37,752 bases of DNA from Bacteroidaceae bacterium (GTDB lineage Bacteria; Bacteroidota; Bacteroidia; Bacteroidales; Bacteroidaceae): the NCBI GenBank assembly GCA_011959205.1, contig BLLV01000253.1:1-37752 (forward strand). The letters run 5' to 3'. Of this stretch, positions 8,202 to 18,116 are shown in pieces (position 1 is the first letter of the stretch; the number at the start of each line of letters is the position of its first letter). A program made the translations under genes and the position numbers. The notes under the pieces are model-generated. The model was given only the letters and a program-made list of their open reading frames with translations, made no database searches and was not told where the DNA came from.

Positions 8202-8297
8202 CGGAATAATAAAAGAAACCGGAACTAAAATTCATTAAGAAATGAACAATTTGGGCTGCGAATTGTTTTTTATTATGGTAAAATGAAAAGTTTGTTC

Positions 8298-8305
8298 TAT
8301 ATTTG
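8298..8305 (+). promoter_or_regulatory. -7 box (TATATTTG) candidate for ispE
   Basis: TATATTTG matches the consensus -7 box 92 bp before the ispE ATG and would give a leader of about 85 nt. No TTTG lies at the ideal spacing, so the assignment is tentative. Confidence 0.4.
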
Positions 8306-8396
8306 GCACCTGTGTCGGGTGAAAGAGGATATTCATCTGCACAAAAGGGTCAGCAATCTGGCAAAACATACTAAAAAATAATTTAAAGAGCAGAAT

Positions 8397-9224
8397 ATGA
8401 TTACATTTCCTAATGCAAAGATTAATTTGGGACTGAACATTATAGAAAAGCGCCCAGATGGTTATCATAATTTAGAAACTGTATTTTACCCGATAAACCT
8501 GCAAGATGCTTTGGAGGTAACACGACGGGATGGTGGGGAAAAGGCGTACACATTGCGTGTCAGCGGAACTCCTTGGGACGGACTTATCGAAGACAACTTG
8601 GTAATAAAAGCCTATCAACTAATAAAGAAAGATTATCCAGAGGTATTGCCGGTGGATATACACATGTATAAGCATATACCGGTCGGAGCCGGTTTGGGGG
8701 GCGGATCATCAGATGCGGCTTATATGATCAAGTTGCTGAACGAGAAATTTTTATTGAACCTTACAGTGGAGCAGATGGAAGAGTATGCGGCACAGCTAGG
8801 GGCGGATTGTCCTTTTTTCATTCGGAACAGGCCTGTGTTTGCTACTGGAATAGGAAATGTGTTTGAGCCTGTAGAGTTATCATTGAAAGGATATCACCTT
8901 GTTTTGGTTAAACCCGATATTTTTGTATGCACTCGTGAAGCGTATGCCGATATAAGGCCTGCACGTCCTGCTGTTTCTTTGAAAGAGATTGTACGGCAGC
9001 CTGTGGAAATTTGGAAGGATTGTATGAAAAATGACTTTGAAGATAGCATCTTCAAAAGATTCCCTGAGATTGCGGCCATCAAGGACAAATTATATGATTT
9101 GGGAGCCGTATATGCTTCCATGAGTGGGTCTGGTTCTTCTGTATATGGCATTTTCAAAGAACCGATAGAGAATGTAGATGATAAATTCTGTGGATGCTTT
9201 TGCAGGCAGAGAGCGTTGGAATAG
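8397..9224 (+). CDS. ispE: 4-diphosphocytidyl-2-C-methyl-D-erythritol kinase
   Basis: The product has 275 aa and is a GHMP-family kinase. It phosphorylates CDP-ME at the 2-OH in the MEP (non-mevalonate) isoprenoid pathway. Visible features are the start [15 protein letters not shown], with the family's K-N-L near the N-terminus; [15 protein letters not shown]; the glycine-rich ATP loop [24 protein letters not shown]; and the C-terminal [12 protein letters not shown]. Length is normal. It is the only plus-strand gene between dnaB and addB and converges with addB across a long inverted repeat. Confidence 0.96.
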   Translation: MITFPNAKINLGLNIIEKRPDGYHNLETVFYPINLQDALEVTRRDGGEKAYTLRVSGTPWDGLIEDNLVIKAYQLIKKDYPEVLPVDIHMYKHIPVGAGLGGGSSDAAYMIKLLNEKFLLNLTVEQMEEYAAQLGADCPFFIRNRPVFATGIGNVFEPVELSLKGYHLVLVKPDIFVCTREAYADIRPARPAVSLKEIVRQPVEIWKDCMKNDFEDSIFKRFPEIAAIKDKLYDLGAVYASMSGSGSSVYGIFKEPIENVDDKFCGCFCRQRALE

Positions 9225-9238
9225 AGAATATTGATTGG

Positions 9239-9297
9239 TGATGAGTGATTAGTGGTTAATACCTGCGGCATGATAACTAACCACTCATCGCTCATCA
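9239..9297. terminator. 20-bp imperfect inverted repeat between convergent ispE and addB
   Basis: The left arm (9239-9258, begins TGATGAGTGATTAGTGG) pairs with the right arm (9278-9297, ends CGCTCATCA) with two mismatches around a 19-nt loop. It fills nearly the whole gap between the two stop codons. It may act as a bidirectional terminator for the converging transcripts, although T-runs are lacking; a small mobile repeat is the alternative. Confidence 0.55.
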
Positions 9298-12177
9298 CTA
9301 TCTTCTGCATAGGGCCTTGAAGTCGCAATAGGCACATTTTTCTATGGTTTCTGTTTGGGTGAATGATTTTTCCGGATGAAAGATTTCTTCTAATAATCCT
9401 TGAAGTCGTTCACGGTATTCCTTTTCATAGTTGCTGAAATCTTCCACGGCTTCTTTGGGTTTTCGTGGCTCGCCCATTTGTATAACGGGAGAGTAAGTTT
9501 CTGTGGCGGCCCGATGAATATAGAGAAGGGCCGGAGCTATCTTCATTGTTGGCTGCTTACGGCATAGAATGGCGGCATACAGGAACGTCTGGAATACATA
9601 GTTGGAGCGTTTTTTGTCCGGAACAAACAGAGACTCCACGTTGGGTGGGGTGTCTGCGTCACCGCCTGTCTTGTAGTCCACAATGCGGAGTGTACCATCC
9701 TTGCTGTCCATGCGGTCGATAATTCCCCCGATACGTGATTTGATGACTCCTCTGGGTGTCTGTATGTCGATGGGCTCGTCCACTTCTATTTCCGACGCCA
9801 CAAAAGTGAAGGGAGCGTAACGTAAATCGTTTTGTAAAAGTTGTTTTAAATATCTTGCAATAACGGCGGAGTTAATAAGTTGTACGCCATTATATTCCGG
9901 TTTCTCGTTTTGCGGCACATGAAAGAATAATTCCTTGAAGGCTGCATCCACATAATCTTGCAGCTTCACTTCATTGCGCAGCAGCGTTTCCAATGCCTCC
10001 TTATGAATGACTTTGCCATGAGTGGTCAGGTCTTTATAAATATGCTCGGCGGCGTAATGGAAAATACTTCCGAATGTGGCGGAGTCTATTTCCGCACTCA
10101 CTTCATCGGGGGCGGAGAGACCGGCTACGTACCTATAATAAAATTTTAAAGGACAATCCAGGTAATAGTTCAAGGCTGATGGAGAAAATTTTGCTTTGGG
10201 ATTGGCACGGACATCAAACAGGCTTTGCATCCGGCGCATGACATCCGGGGTCTTTTCTACAGTGATAGGCGAGGTGCCTTGGGGGGACTGTCCGGCCTCC
10301 AGAAACTGACGTGTGATGGGGTGGGGCCATTCAATAAGGAATTGCAGCATGAAACGGCTCCATTCGCCGCGGTTCAGTCCGTCCGAACTGGTATTGTACA
10401 TCAAGGTAATCCTTTCTGCCCGTTGCAGCAGACGGTAGAAATAGTATGCATATACGGCAATCTTATGCTCTATGGTGGTCATTCCGAAAGCTTTGCGCAG
10501 GTTGTAAGGAATAAAGGAAGAGTCTCCTCCCGATTTGGGAAGCTGCCCTTCATTGACCGACAGTAATACCAAGTGGCGGAAATCCAGGTTACGTGTTTCC
10601 AATACCCCCATGACCTGCATACCAATGGCCGGTTCGCCATGGAATGGAATATTAGTCGCTGACAAGAACTTGACCAGCAATCGTCGGAAGGTTTCGGGCT
10701 GTACGGTTAATTCATCTTCTTCTATCAGTGTGCGGAAACGGTTGATGGTGGTATAGGCTTTAAAAAGCGACTCCCGGTAAAGTTGGCTGAATGCATCTGT
10801 GTCCCCGGTACCGGAAGTGTTTGTCTGGTAGATACCTGCCACTTGTTGCAAAGTCTCGGACAGACGTATGCACAGATTCAGGTTTCCGGAAAGCGGAGTG
10901 AAAAGCCGGGTCAGGAATTCGTCTTTGCCCAATTCGCCGGGTAACGGATAGAAACGGTTGTTCCCGGTCAGTTCTTTTTCCAACAATTCGGCTTGGCCGG
11001 TGAGTTGGCGGGTATAGGGATGTTTTAACAGTGTAACAACCGATTGAAACGTGTAACGGCCGCTTTTGAAATTAAATCCGTGGGTATGCAATTCCAGTAA
11101 GGCGATGAGGAAGCTATATACAGGAGTTTGCGATAACGGAAATCCCATGGTGATATTGACATGTTTCACTTCTGCCGGCAACGAATGGAGGACCGGTTGA
11201 AGCAATGCTTCGTTACACAATACGACTGCGGTCTCCTTTTCCGGTGTGGTCAGATTGTTCCGTATCCATTGAGGCAGGTAGCGGGCTTGTGCATTTTCAG
11301 TGGAAGATGCGATATAGTGTACTTCTTTAGGCTTCGAGAGATTGTTGAACAGTTCATCGGGCAGGGGAGAAGGAAAGTCGCGTAAGTTCCGGCGGATAAA
11401 TTCTCCGGCTTCATGGGTGACGGCTTGTCTGTTTTCCCTCCTGTAAAATTCGTCGTAGTCCCAATAAAAGACAGCTTTTCCGGCATCTCTCAATTGGGTG
11501 AACAGCGTATGTTCCACTTTGTTCAGTACATTAAATCCTACAAAAACATATTTCTCGTAGGGAAGTTTGTCCACATCCAGATGCTCTATCACGTGGCGGT
11601 ACATCATTCCTTCGTAGGCAATGTTTTGAGAGGCTAAGGATTCACGGAACCCTTTGTAGATGTTTCCCAACACGTCCCATAAAGAGATAAACCGTTCTTT
11701 CAGCGCTGTTCTCCGTTCGATGGAGAAGTTCTGGAAGAACTGCCGGATAGCTTCTTCCTGCTCATCGTCAATGAAGGTGTAGTCATCCATGATGTTGCGC
11801 AGATCCTGCAAGTTGGAAAACAGTTTGTCGGTATCCACTTTGTTTTTGTCGGCATCGTCAAAATCACTGATCAGCATTTCTCCCCAAAAATAGAAATCAT
11901 CCAGTGTTTCCGTACTTTGAGTTTCCTGTCGGAATATCTTATAAAGTTCGCATACCAGTTTTACCGGATCACCCACTTCCCATGGAGAAAGACTACGGAA
12001 CAATTCGCTGATGCTGACGTATGCGGGCGACCAAATAGGTGAGTCCGACTCTTGGGCGAGATATTCATTAAAGAAAAGTCCGGCACGTTTGTTGGGAAAA
12101 ACCACGGCTGTATGTGCCAGGTTTCCTTCCGTATGTTTATATAAATCGGCTGCTACCAGTTTCAAAAAGCTTTCCAT
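9298..12177 (-). CDS. addB: AddB-like helicase/PD-(D/E)XK exonuclease subunit
   Basis: The product has 959 aa. It is the AddB-type partner in an AddAB (RecBCD-like) double-strand-break resection enzyme. The N-terminal half is a UvrD-like fold (VVFPNKRAGLFFNEYLA, LVLLSVNEGQLPKSGG). The C-terminal nuclease shows KFSPSALNYYLDCPLKFYYRY and LRIVDYKTGG (the D...D-Y-K core). The four cysteines of the nuclease Fe-S cluster are the one in LDCPLKF plus three in the terminal CAYCDFKALC. The ATG overlaps the TAA of addA by one base (TAATG), implying translational coupling. Orthology to classical AddB is inferred from architecture; Bacteroidales versions are divergent. Confidence 0.88.
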   Translation of the reverse strand: MESFLKLVAADLYKHTEGNLAHTAVVFPNKRAGLFFNEYLAQESDSPIWSPAYVSISELFRSLSPWEVGDPVKLVCELYKIFRQETQSTETLDDFYFWGEMLISDFDDADKNKVDTDKLFSNLQDLRNIMDDYTFIDDEQEEAIRQFFQNFSIERRTALKERFISLWDVLGNIYKGFRESLASQNIAYEGMMYRHVIEHLDVDKLPYEKYVFVGFNVLNKVEHTLFTQLRDAGKAVFYWDYDEFYRRENRQAVTHEAGEFIRRNLRDFPSPLPDELFNNLSKPKEVHYIASSTENAQARYLPQWIRNNLTTPEKETAVVLCNEALLQPVLHSLPAEVKHVNITMGFPLSQTPVYSFLIALLELHTHGFNFKSGRYTFQSVVTLLKHPYTRQLTGQAELLEKELTGNNRFYPLPGELGKDEFLTRLFTPLSGNLNLCIRLSETLQQVAGIYQTNTSGTGDTDAFSQLYRESLFKAYTTINRFRTLIEEDELTVQPETFRRLLVKFLSATNIPFHGEPAIGMQVMGVLETRNLDFRHLVLLSVNEGQLPKSGGDSSFIPYNLRKAFGMTTIEHKIAVYAYYFYRLLQRAERITLMYNTSSDGLNRGEWSRFMLQFLIEWPHPITRQFLEAGQSPQGTSPITVEKTPDVMRRMQSLFDVRANPKAKFSPSALNYYLDCPLKFYYRYVAGLSAPDEVSAEIDSATFGSIFHYAAEHIYKDLTTHGKVIHKEALETLLRNEVKLQDYVDAAFKELFFHVPQNEKPEYNGVQLINSAVIARYLKQLLQNDLRYAPFTFVASEIEVDEPIDIQTPRGVIKSRIGGIIDRMDSKDGTLRIVDYKTGGDADTPPNVESLFVPDKKRSNYVFQTFLYAAILCRKQPTMKIAPALLYIHRAATETYSPVIQMGEPRKPKEAVEDFSNYEKEYRERLQGLLEEIFHPEKSFTQTETIEKCAYCDFKALCRR

Positions 12178-15100
12178 TATTCTATTTCCTCCAGTTCGTT
12201 GTTAAATACATACCATAAATAGCCACGGATATGCTCATATCCCATATCCGATAATAAATCCATATATTCTTTCACCTGCTTGTTGTAAGCCTTCCGTTTT
12301 TTTCCGAATTTAAAGTCCACCACAATCACCTCCCCGTCTTTCATCATCACGCGGTCCGGACGGCGGGCTTGCAACACTCCTTTTTCCCGATAAATAATGG
12401 CACACTCATTGTATAGTTCCCAGCGGCCCGAATACCATTCTTTGACCAGCGGATGCCTCAAAGCCCATTCGGTAAGTTTTCGTATCTGTTCTTCCTGTTG
12501 TGCCGACTCTATGATTCCTTCGAAACGCAGGCGTTCTATGGCGGGAGGCACATCGTCCGTGGTACGGATTACGGAGAATAGATTATGCAACAGCTGTCCT
12601 TGCCGGATGTATTTGTCTTCCGTTTCCTCTTCTCCCCGGATAAATTCGGCAGAACGGTTGGACTGCTTGAATTCGATGTTGGTTTCCAACGTTTCTAGAT
12701 GAATAGGCAAACGTCGGGCTACAGTCAGCAGCTTGTTGCCGGACACTTGTTTTTCCTCTTCGTGAGAGGAGAGATAGAGTGTTCCCAGTTCGTATATTTC
12801 TTCTCCGGTGGCATAGCTCTTTCCGGTCATGTCGGATAAGGCATTGCCTAACAATTCGGATACCGTTCCTTTCTGTTCCGCCTTTCCATATATAATCAAG
12901 TTCTTTTTGGCACGGGTGAATGCTACATAAAGCAGATTCAGATTATCCACCCATAATTGCAGGCGTTCGTTCAGGAACTCTTCCCGATAAATGGATTGCT
13001 GCATGGCTGTGGAATAGTTGATGGGAACAATGTCAAGATCGCTAAACGGAGCTTGCCGGGGAGCACACCATACCAGATGGTTGTAAGTTTCATTCTCCAT
13101 TTTCCAGTCGCAGAAGGGTAGCAGTACGGTATGATATTCCAACCCTTTGGACTTGTGGATGGAGAGAATGCGAATTCCTTCCACTTCGCCGGAAGGGATG
13201 GTCTTGCTGCCTAGTTTTTCTTCCCAGTAGGTGATAAAAGCGGATAATTCGGAAGAATTGCTTTGCAAATATTCCGTCACCGCATCAAAGAAGGCGCACA
13301 GATAGGCATCCTGTTGTTCGATGCAGGACATCTGAAACAGATTGAAAAGTTTTTCCATCAGTTCATATAGTGGCATGAGGCGAAGCTGCTCCAGTTCTTC
13401 TGTAAAAGCAGATGGCAGATAATCATCTATTTCGTTCAGCAATAGAGTGTTGAGGTCTATTCCTTTATGTAATACTTCATTCTGATAAGCAGCAGCCAGT
13501 TGCGCCTTGGCAATCCGGTTTCCGGGTTGTGACAAGCAGCGCAGACCATCCATTATCATACATACTGCCAGTGAGGCATCCAGTCGGAATGCCTCATCGG
13601 ATACGATTTTGTAAGACGTGTTCTTGTCGAAGTAATCGGCTATTAAAGGAATGCTTCTGTTCTTGCGCACCAGGATGGCCATATCTTTCAGTTGCACACC
13701 CTGCGCCACAAGCAGCTCCACTTCTTCTCCCAAGTGGTGCAGGGTGTTTTCCATATAGGTCATGTCTTCCGTATCCGACAGAAATTCCACTTTGACATAC
13801 CCTTTTCCGGGATCTTTGTATGTTTCCTGACACACGTCGCTGTAGGCTTCCTTCAGTTCCTTGCATTCCTTTTTTTGTTCTTCCTTGTAAATGTTGTTCA
13901 ACACCTCGCAGGCGGCTGTAAACACTTCGTTGTTGAAGTGAATGATGTTTGCGGCACTCCGGCGGTTGGTGGTCAGTGTCTTTACTTTGACGGGAAAGGC
14001 TTCGATGTTTGTTTTCAGTCCGTTCAGTATGCCCCAGTCACCGTTTCGCCAGCGGTAGATGGATTGTTTCACGTCTCCTACAATCAGGCTGTCGGCTCCT
14101 TGGGACAGTCCTTCGAGCAGCAACAGACGGAAATTGTCCCATTGCATACGCGAAGTGTCCTGAAATTCATCAATCATTACGTTGCGTATGGTCGTTCCTA
14201 TCTTTTCGAATACAAAAGAGGAATCTCCTTCTTTTACCAGGTTATGAAGCAACGCGTTGGTATCCGACAGCAGGAAACGGTTGTTCTCATGGTTCAATTC
14301 GCGTACCTCCTCGTCTATATTGGCCAGCAGACGGATATTGTTTACGTGGCGCAGGGAGAGTTGGCAGGAATTGGCCAGCATATTGTTCCGGCTTCTGTAT
14401 TTTTCCGATTCATTCAGCAGGGGAATCAGTTCTTTTTCTGCCAGGCCTATGATAGCGTTGCGTATGGGGGAAGTTTTTTTCACCCATTCGTCGGGGCAGT
14501 CCAGACATTTTTCCACTGTTACATTGCGGACGCTGTCATCCAGTTTACCCGATTGCAGTTTATTAAAATAGCTGGCTATACCTCGGGAGCCGTTTTTCAG
14601 ATCTTCTACTTTCACCCCGTCTGTATCCAATATTCCGAAGAATTGATCGGCAAATCCTTTCATTTGTTCCTGCACCTCTTCCAAAATGGCTTGCAGCGTC
14701 TTGCGGTAGTTCTTGATACAGTCTTTGTCCCGTAATTTTTCCCGTAGTCCGTTTCCTTTTTCTATATATCCTTCATCGAAGATGTTTCGTCCGAAATTCT
14801 TTATCTCGCCGGAAACGTTCCATCGTTTGTCATCGGCTATTCTTTCTTCTATATATTCCAACAGCCAATAGAGTACGGGAGATTTCCGGTCCAGCTTTTC
14901 TATCATGGAGTCCACGGCATCACTCAGTACTTCCATATTGTTCAGTTCGATATTCAGATTGGCACCCAATTCCAGTTCCCGTGCCAAATTACGCATCACC
15001 GACTGGAAGAATGAGTCAATGGTTTCCACTCGGAAGCGGCTGTAATCATGTATCATGTAGTGCAGTGCCGTACCGGCGGCTGTCCTTATGTCTTCTTGGG

Positions 15101-15353
15101 GCATTTGCAGCTCTTCTGTGATTTTCTGTAAATAGGGGTCAGAATCCTTGTCCTTTATCCATATTCCGTATAACTGGCTCAGAATCCGCTCTTTCATTTC
15201 GGTAGTGGCCTTGTTGGTAAAGGTCACTGCCAGTATATTACGGTATGCCCGTGGGTTCTGTATCAGCAGTTTTATATATTCCACGGCCAGTGTGAATGTT
15301 TTTCCCGAACCGGCAGAGGCTTTATAAACTAATAATTCAGGAGAATGTTTCAT
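12177..15353 (-). CDS. addA: AddA-like UvrD-family helicase/nuclease subunit
   Basis: The product has 1058 aa. It is the SF1A 3'-5' helicase motor and second nuclease of the AddAB resection complex. Motifs in order: Q-motif/Walker A VYKASAGSGKTFTLA (near residue 9), Ia AVTFTNKATTEMKER, Walker B MIDEFQDTSRMQW, III GDVKQSIYRWRNGDW, V RILSIHKSKGLEYHTV and VI LLYVAFTRAKKNLIIYG. At the C-terminus the RecB-like nuclease shows ARRPDRVM and VIVVDFKFGKK (the D..D-x-K core). It is upstream of and overlaps addB, and 36 bp downstream of the histidine kinase gene, so the four genes might form one transcript. Confidence 0.9.
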   Translation of the reverse strand: MKHSPELLVYKASAGSGKTFTLAVEYIKLLIQNPRAYRNILAVTFTNKATTEMKERILSQLYGIWIKDKDSDPYLQKITEELQMPQEDIRTAAGTALHYMIHDYSRFRVETIDSFFQSVMRNLARELELGANLNIELNNMEVLSDAVDSMIEKLDRKSPVLYWLLEYIEERIADDKRWNVSGEIKNFGRNIFDEGYIEKGNGLREKLRDKDCIKNYRKTLQAILEEVQEQMKGFADQFFGILDTDGVKVEDLKNGSRGIASYFNKLQSGKLDDSVRNVTVEKCLDCPDEWVKKTSPIRNAIIGLAEKELIPLLNESEKYRSRNNMLANSCQLSLRHVNNIRLLANIDEEVRELNHENNRFLLSDTNALLHNLVKEGDSSFVFEKIGTTIRNVMIDEFQDTSRMQWDNFRLLLLEGLSQGADSLIVGDVKQSIYRWRNGDWGILNGLKTNIEAFPVKVKTLTTNRRSAANIIHFNNEVFTAACEVLNNIYKEEQKKECKELKEAYSDVCQETYKDPGKGYVKVEFLSDTEDMTYMENTLHHLGEEVELLVAQGVQLKDMAILVRKNRSIPLIADYFDKNTSYKIVSDEAFRLDASLAVCMIMDGLRCLSQPGNRIAKAQLAAAYQNEVLHKGIDLNTLLLNEIDDYLPSAFTEELEQLRLMPLYELMEKLFNLFQMSCIEQQDAYLCAFFDAVTEYLQSNSSELSAFITYWEEKLGSKTIPSGEVEGIRILSIHKSKGLEYHTVLLPFCDWKMENETYNHLVWCAPRQAPFSDLDIVPINYSTAMQQSIYREEFLNERLQLWVDNLNLLYVAFTRAKKNLIIYGKAEQKGTVSELLGNALSDMTGKSYATGEEIYELGTLYLSSHEEEKQVSGNKLLTVARRLPIHLETLETNIEFKQSNRSAEFIRGEEETEDKYIRQGQLLHNLFSVIRTTDDVPPAIERLRFEGIIESAQQEEQIRKLTEWALRHPLVKEWYSGRWELYNECAIIYREKGVLQARRPDRVMMKDGEVIVVDFKFGKKRKAYNKQVKEYMDLLSDMGYEHIRGYLWYVFNNELEEIE

Positions 15354-15389
15354 TTTAAATAATTTGTCAATTTGCCAAGCACATTATTA

Positions 15390-16691
15390 TTAATTAAAGA
15401 CCAGTACGAAAATAGTATCCTGTCCCTTTTCCTTGTAAGGTAGCAGGGTCAGTGTGCCTCCGCTCAGTCTCATAATTTGCTTGCTCAGGCTTAGGCCGAT
15501 ACCGCTTCCCTCATCCTTGGTGGTGAAAAAAGGTACAAAGATTTGTTCGGCTGCATCGGGAGGAATGGCAGGGCCGTTGTTGGCTATTTCGATACGGATA
15601 CTTTCTTGTTGGTCACAATAGGCTTTTATGGTAATCCTTCCGTCAGGAGCGGTACCTATAGCCTGAATCGCATTCTTCAGCAGATTCGTGACGACTTGGG
15701 CTATCAGGTTCTCGTCGGCAAAGACTATCAGATCTTCCCGGGCTTCGAGGATGGAAAAGGTGATGTTGGGGCACGGATGCTGGTGCTGTGCCAGTTTTAT
15801 CATTCGTTCCAGGAAGGGAAGAACATAAAATAGAGATGGCTCAGGCGCTGGCAGGCGTGTCAGCTTACGATAGGACATGACGAAGTTTATCAATCCTTTA
15901 CCTGTGGTGTGGATCGTTTCCAATCCTTGCTTCATCTCTTCGTTCTCCGCACCGGGAAGTGCCAGCAGCGTTTCGCTGAGGGAGGTCACAGGGGTCAGAG
16001 AGTTCATAATTTCGTGTGTCAGCACGCGGGTAAGGCGTATCCATGAATCTATTTCCCGCTCATCCAATTCTCGGTTGATATCACTCAAGGCAATAATGCG
16101 GAGTTCCTCGTCTTTGATCCGGATGCCGGACACCCGTAAGGCAAGATGCACCGTTCCCCGTTCGGTGTTGAACTGAATTTGCAGCTTGTCACCCGGAACA
16201 GCTTTTTCCAAAGCAGTCATCAGTTCATCCGAGATGCGGGAGAGTTGTTTGACATGAGTCAGAACATCCAGTCCCAACAGATTCATGGCCTCTTTGTTTT
16301 TTTGATAGACGGAGCCTTTGCTGTTCAGTACTACAATGCCGGTTTCTACAAAGTCCATGATGAGCTCGTAGTATTTCTCTCGTTGTGCCGTTTCCTGTTT
16401 TGCATTATACAAAATACATGCGATGCGGTTCAGCATGACATTGACCATAGTGGAATCACTGGGGGAGGCATGTTCATAAAAACGAACGGCGGGGTCATCA
16501 TTTTCGATAGCATCGAGCAGAAAGGCTATTTTTCGAGTATTAAAAGTGTACAGGCGGTAAAACCAGCCTATGGAAACGAGGAACGAAGGTATAACGATAC
16601 ATAGCCACAGCCAGTTGCGTTGCTGAATCAGCAGGGTGCAGGCAATGGCTAGAACCAGTACGGTAAATAGGCGGAAGAAGAATTGTTTCAC
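15390..16691 (-). CDS. Sensor histidine kinase, NtrY/AtoS-like
   Basis: The product has 433 aa. Two closely spaced membrane segments lie at about residues 5-45 (FTVLVLAIACTLLI; WLCIVIPSFLVSIGWFY) with almost no periplasmic loop, so sensing is probably cytoplasmic or in-membrane. A PAS-like domain follows at about 115-190 (VETGIVVLNSKGSVYQKN). The dimerisation/phosphoacceptor site is LTHEIMNSLTPVTSLSETL. The HATPase carries NLLKNAIQAIG (N box), GIGLSLSKQIMRLSGG (G2) and FVPFFTTKDEG. The kinase would phosphorylate the NtrC-like regulator encoded 56 bp upstream. The signal is unknown. Confidence 0.9.
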   Translation of the reverse strand: MKQFFFRLFTVLVLAIACTLLIQQRNWLWLCIVIPSFLVSIGWFYRLYTFNTRKIAFLLDAIENDDPAVRFYEHASPSDSTMVNVMLNRIACILYNAKQETAQREKYYELIMDFVETGIVVLNSKGSVYQKNKEAMNLLGLDVLTHVKQLSRISDELMTALEKAVPGDKLQIQFNTERGTVHLALRVSGIRIKDEELRIIALSDINRELDEREIDSWIRLTRVLTHEIMNSLTPVTSLSETLLALPGAENEEMKQGLETIHTTGKGLINFVMSYRKLTRLPAPEPSLFYVLPFLERMIKLAQHQHPCPNITFSILEAREDLIVFADENLIAQVVTNLLKNAIQAIGTAPDGRITIKAYCDQQESIRIEIANNGPAIPPDAAEQIFVPFFTTKDEGSGIGLSLSKQIMRLSGGTLTLLPYKEKGQDTIFVLVFN

Positions 16692-16747
16692 AGCTTAATT
16701 ATTTATTGTTTCGTTTGGATGTTTCTTTTGTCCTATTTAAAAATAGG

Positions 16748-18088
16748 TCATAGTCCGAACTTTTTCATCTTATTATAAAGCGTCTGCCGGGTAATTCCCA
16801 ACTGTGCCGCTACTGCCGAGAGGTTTCCGTTGCATTTCTCTATCGCTTTCTGAATCATTTGCAATTCCATTTCCTCCAGTGTAGAAACACTTGTTTCCGT
16901 CGCAGGAGCCGCTGCTTTTCGGGGAAAATGAAAATGTTCCTCGCTCAATATACCATCTTCATTGATAATGACCGCTTTCTCTACGGCATGTTCCAGTTCG
17001 CGTATGTTTCCATACCACGGATGTGTCCGTAATTTTTCTTGCGCACCGGTAGAAAGAAGGATCGTTCCTTTGTCATATTGTTTGCAGAACCGGTCTATAA
17101 AGCGTTCGGCCAAAGGGATAATATCCTCTTTGCGTTCCCGCAGAGGGGGAATTTCGATGTGGATGGTATTGATGCGGTAAAGCAAATCCTCGCGGAATTT
17201 GCCTTTGGCTACCATCTCTTCCAAATCACAATTGGTGGCGCAAATCAAACGTATGTTGATCGGTATCGGTTCGTTGCTTCCTACTCGTATCACGCTTCGG
17301 CTCTGGATGGCGGTGAGCAGTTTGGATTGCAGGTGATAGGGCAGGTTGCCTATTTCGTCCAGAAACAAAGTCCCTTCATGGGCGGCTTCGAACTTGCCTG
17401 CACGGTCGGCATGAGCATCGGTAAACGAACCTTTTTTATGGCCGAACAGTTCGCTTTCAAACAGTGATTCGGTGATGGCACCCATATCCACCGTGATCAT
17501 ATCCCGCCGGTATCGGGCAGACAAAGCGTGTATTTCCCGTGCCAGCATTTCTTTTCCTGTGCCGTTCTCTCCTGTAATCAGAATATTGGCATCCGTTTGC
17601 GCCACTTTCTCTATCAGCGTCCGCAGTTGCTTCATGGCATTGCTTTCTCCCCAATACATAGAAGATACGGTTTTAGGGGCTTCCGCTCTCTTCTTGTTTT
17701 TGGAGGAATTGCGGCAGGCAGACAGCAAGGTTTCTATCAGCCGGGCATTGTCCCAGGGCTTGACGATGAAGTCTGTCGCCCCTTCCTTGATGCCGCGCAC
17801 TGCCAGGTCTATGTCAGCGTATGCTGTGAAAAGTACTACGGGCAGGGAGGGTTGTATTTTCTTTATTTCGTGTAACCAGTACAGACCTTCATTCCCGGTA
17901 TTCAGTCCGCTGCTGAAATTCATATCCAGCAGCACCACTTGCGCGTTTTCTTCACGTAACGTAGCGGCCAGTGTGATGGGTGAGGGCAGTGTGACGATAT
18001 GTTCGAAATGATTTTTCAGCAATAGCTTTACTGCCGACAGCACTCCTTTGTTATCATCTACCACAATGATGGTTCCTTGTTTGCTCAT
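16748..18088 (-). CDS. NtrC-family sigma-54 response regulator
   Basis: The product has 446 aa from MSKQGTIIVVDDN. The frame is open to 18142, but the -7-like box at 18117-18124 and a better N-terminus support the later ATG. The receiver domain has the acidic pair D11-D12, phosphoacceptor D55 in VVLLDMNFSS, and the FTAYAD and VKPWDN motifs. The AAA+ domain starts MKQLRTLIEKVAQTD, with Walker A ITGENGTGKEMLA and Walker B EGTLFLDEIGNLP. The loop that contacts sigma-54 reads GSFTDA rather than GAFTGA. A Fis-type HTH ends the protein (NLSAVAAQLGITRQTLYNKM). It is cotranscribed with the kinase and diverges from the peroxidase gene. Confidence 0.92.
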   Translation of the reverse strand: MSKQGTIIVVDDNKGVLSAVKLLLKNHFEHIVTLPSPITLAATLREENAQVVLLDMNFSSGLNTGNEGLYWLHEIKKIQPSLPVVLFTAYADIDLAVRGIKEGATDFIVKPWDNARLIETLLSACRNSSKNKKRAEAPKTVSSMYWGESNAMKQLRTLIEKVAQTDANILITGENGTGKEMLAREIHALSARYRRDMITVDMGAITESLFESELFGHKKGSFTDAHADRAGKFEAAHEGTLFLDEIGNLPYHLQSKLLTAIQSRSVIRVGSNEPIPINIRLICATNCDLEEMVAKGKFREDLLYRINTIHIEIPPLRERKEDIIPLAERFIDRFCKQYDKGTILLSTGAQEKLRTHPWYGNIRELEHAVEKAVIINEDGILSEEHFHFPRKAAAPATETSVSTLEEMELQMIQKAIEKCNGNLSAVAAQLGITRQTLYNKMKKFGL

Positions 18089-18116
18089 AAATATCTTCTG
18101 TTCTTTTTCAGAAGAA

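Noticed and set aside
8173..8235. Longer dnaB start giving 21 extra residues
   Set aside because: A -7 promoter box lies inside this stretch and the extra residues do not resemble DnaB N-termini.
13692..14735. A 347-codon plus-strand open frame opposite addA
   Set aside because: It lies entirely antisense to the well-supported addA coding sequence, its translation has no recognisable motif, and it is a typical mirror frame.
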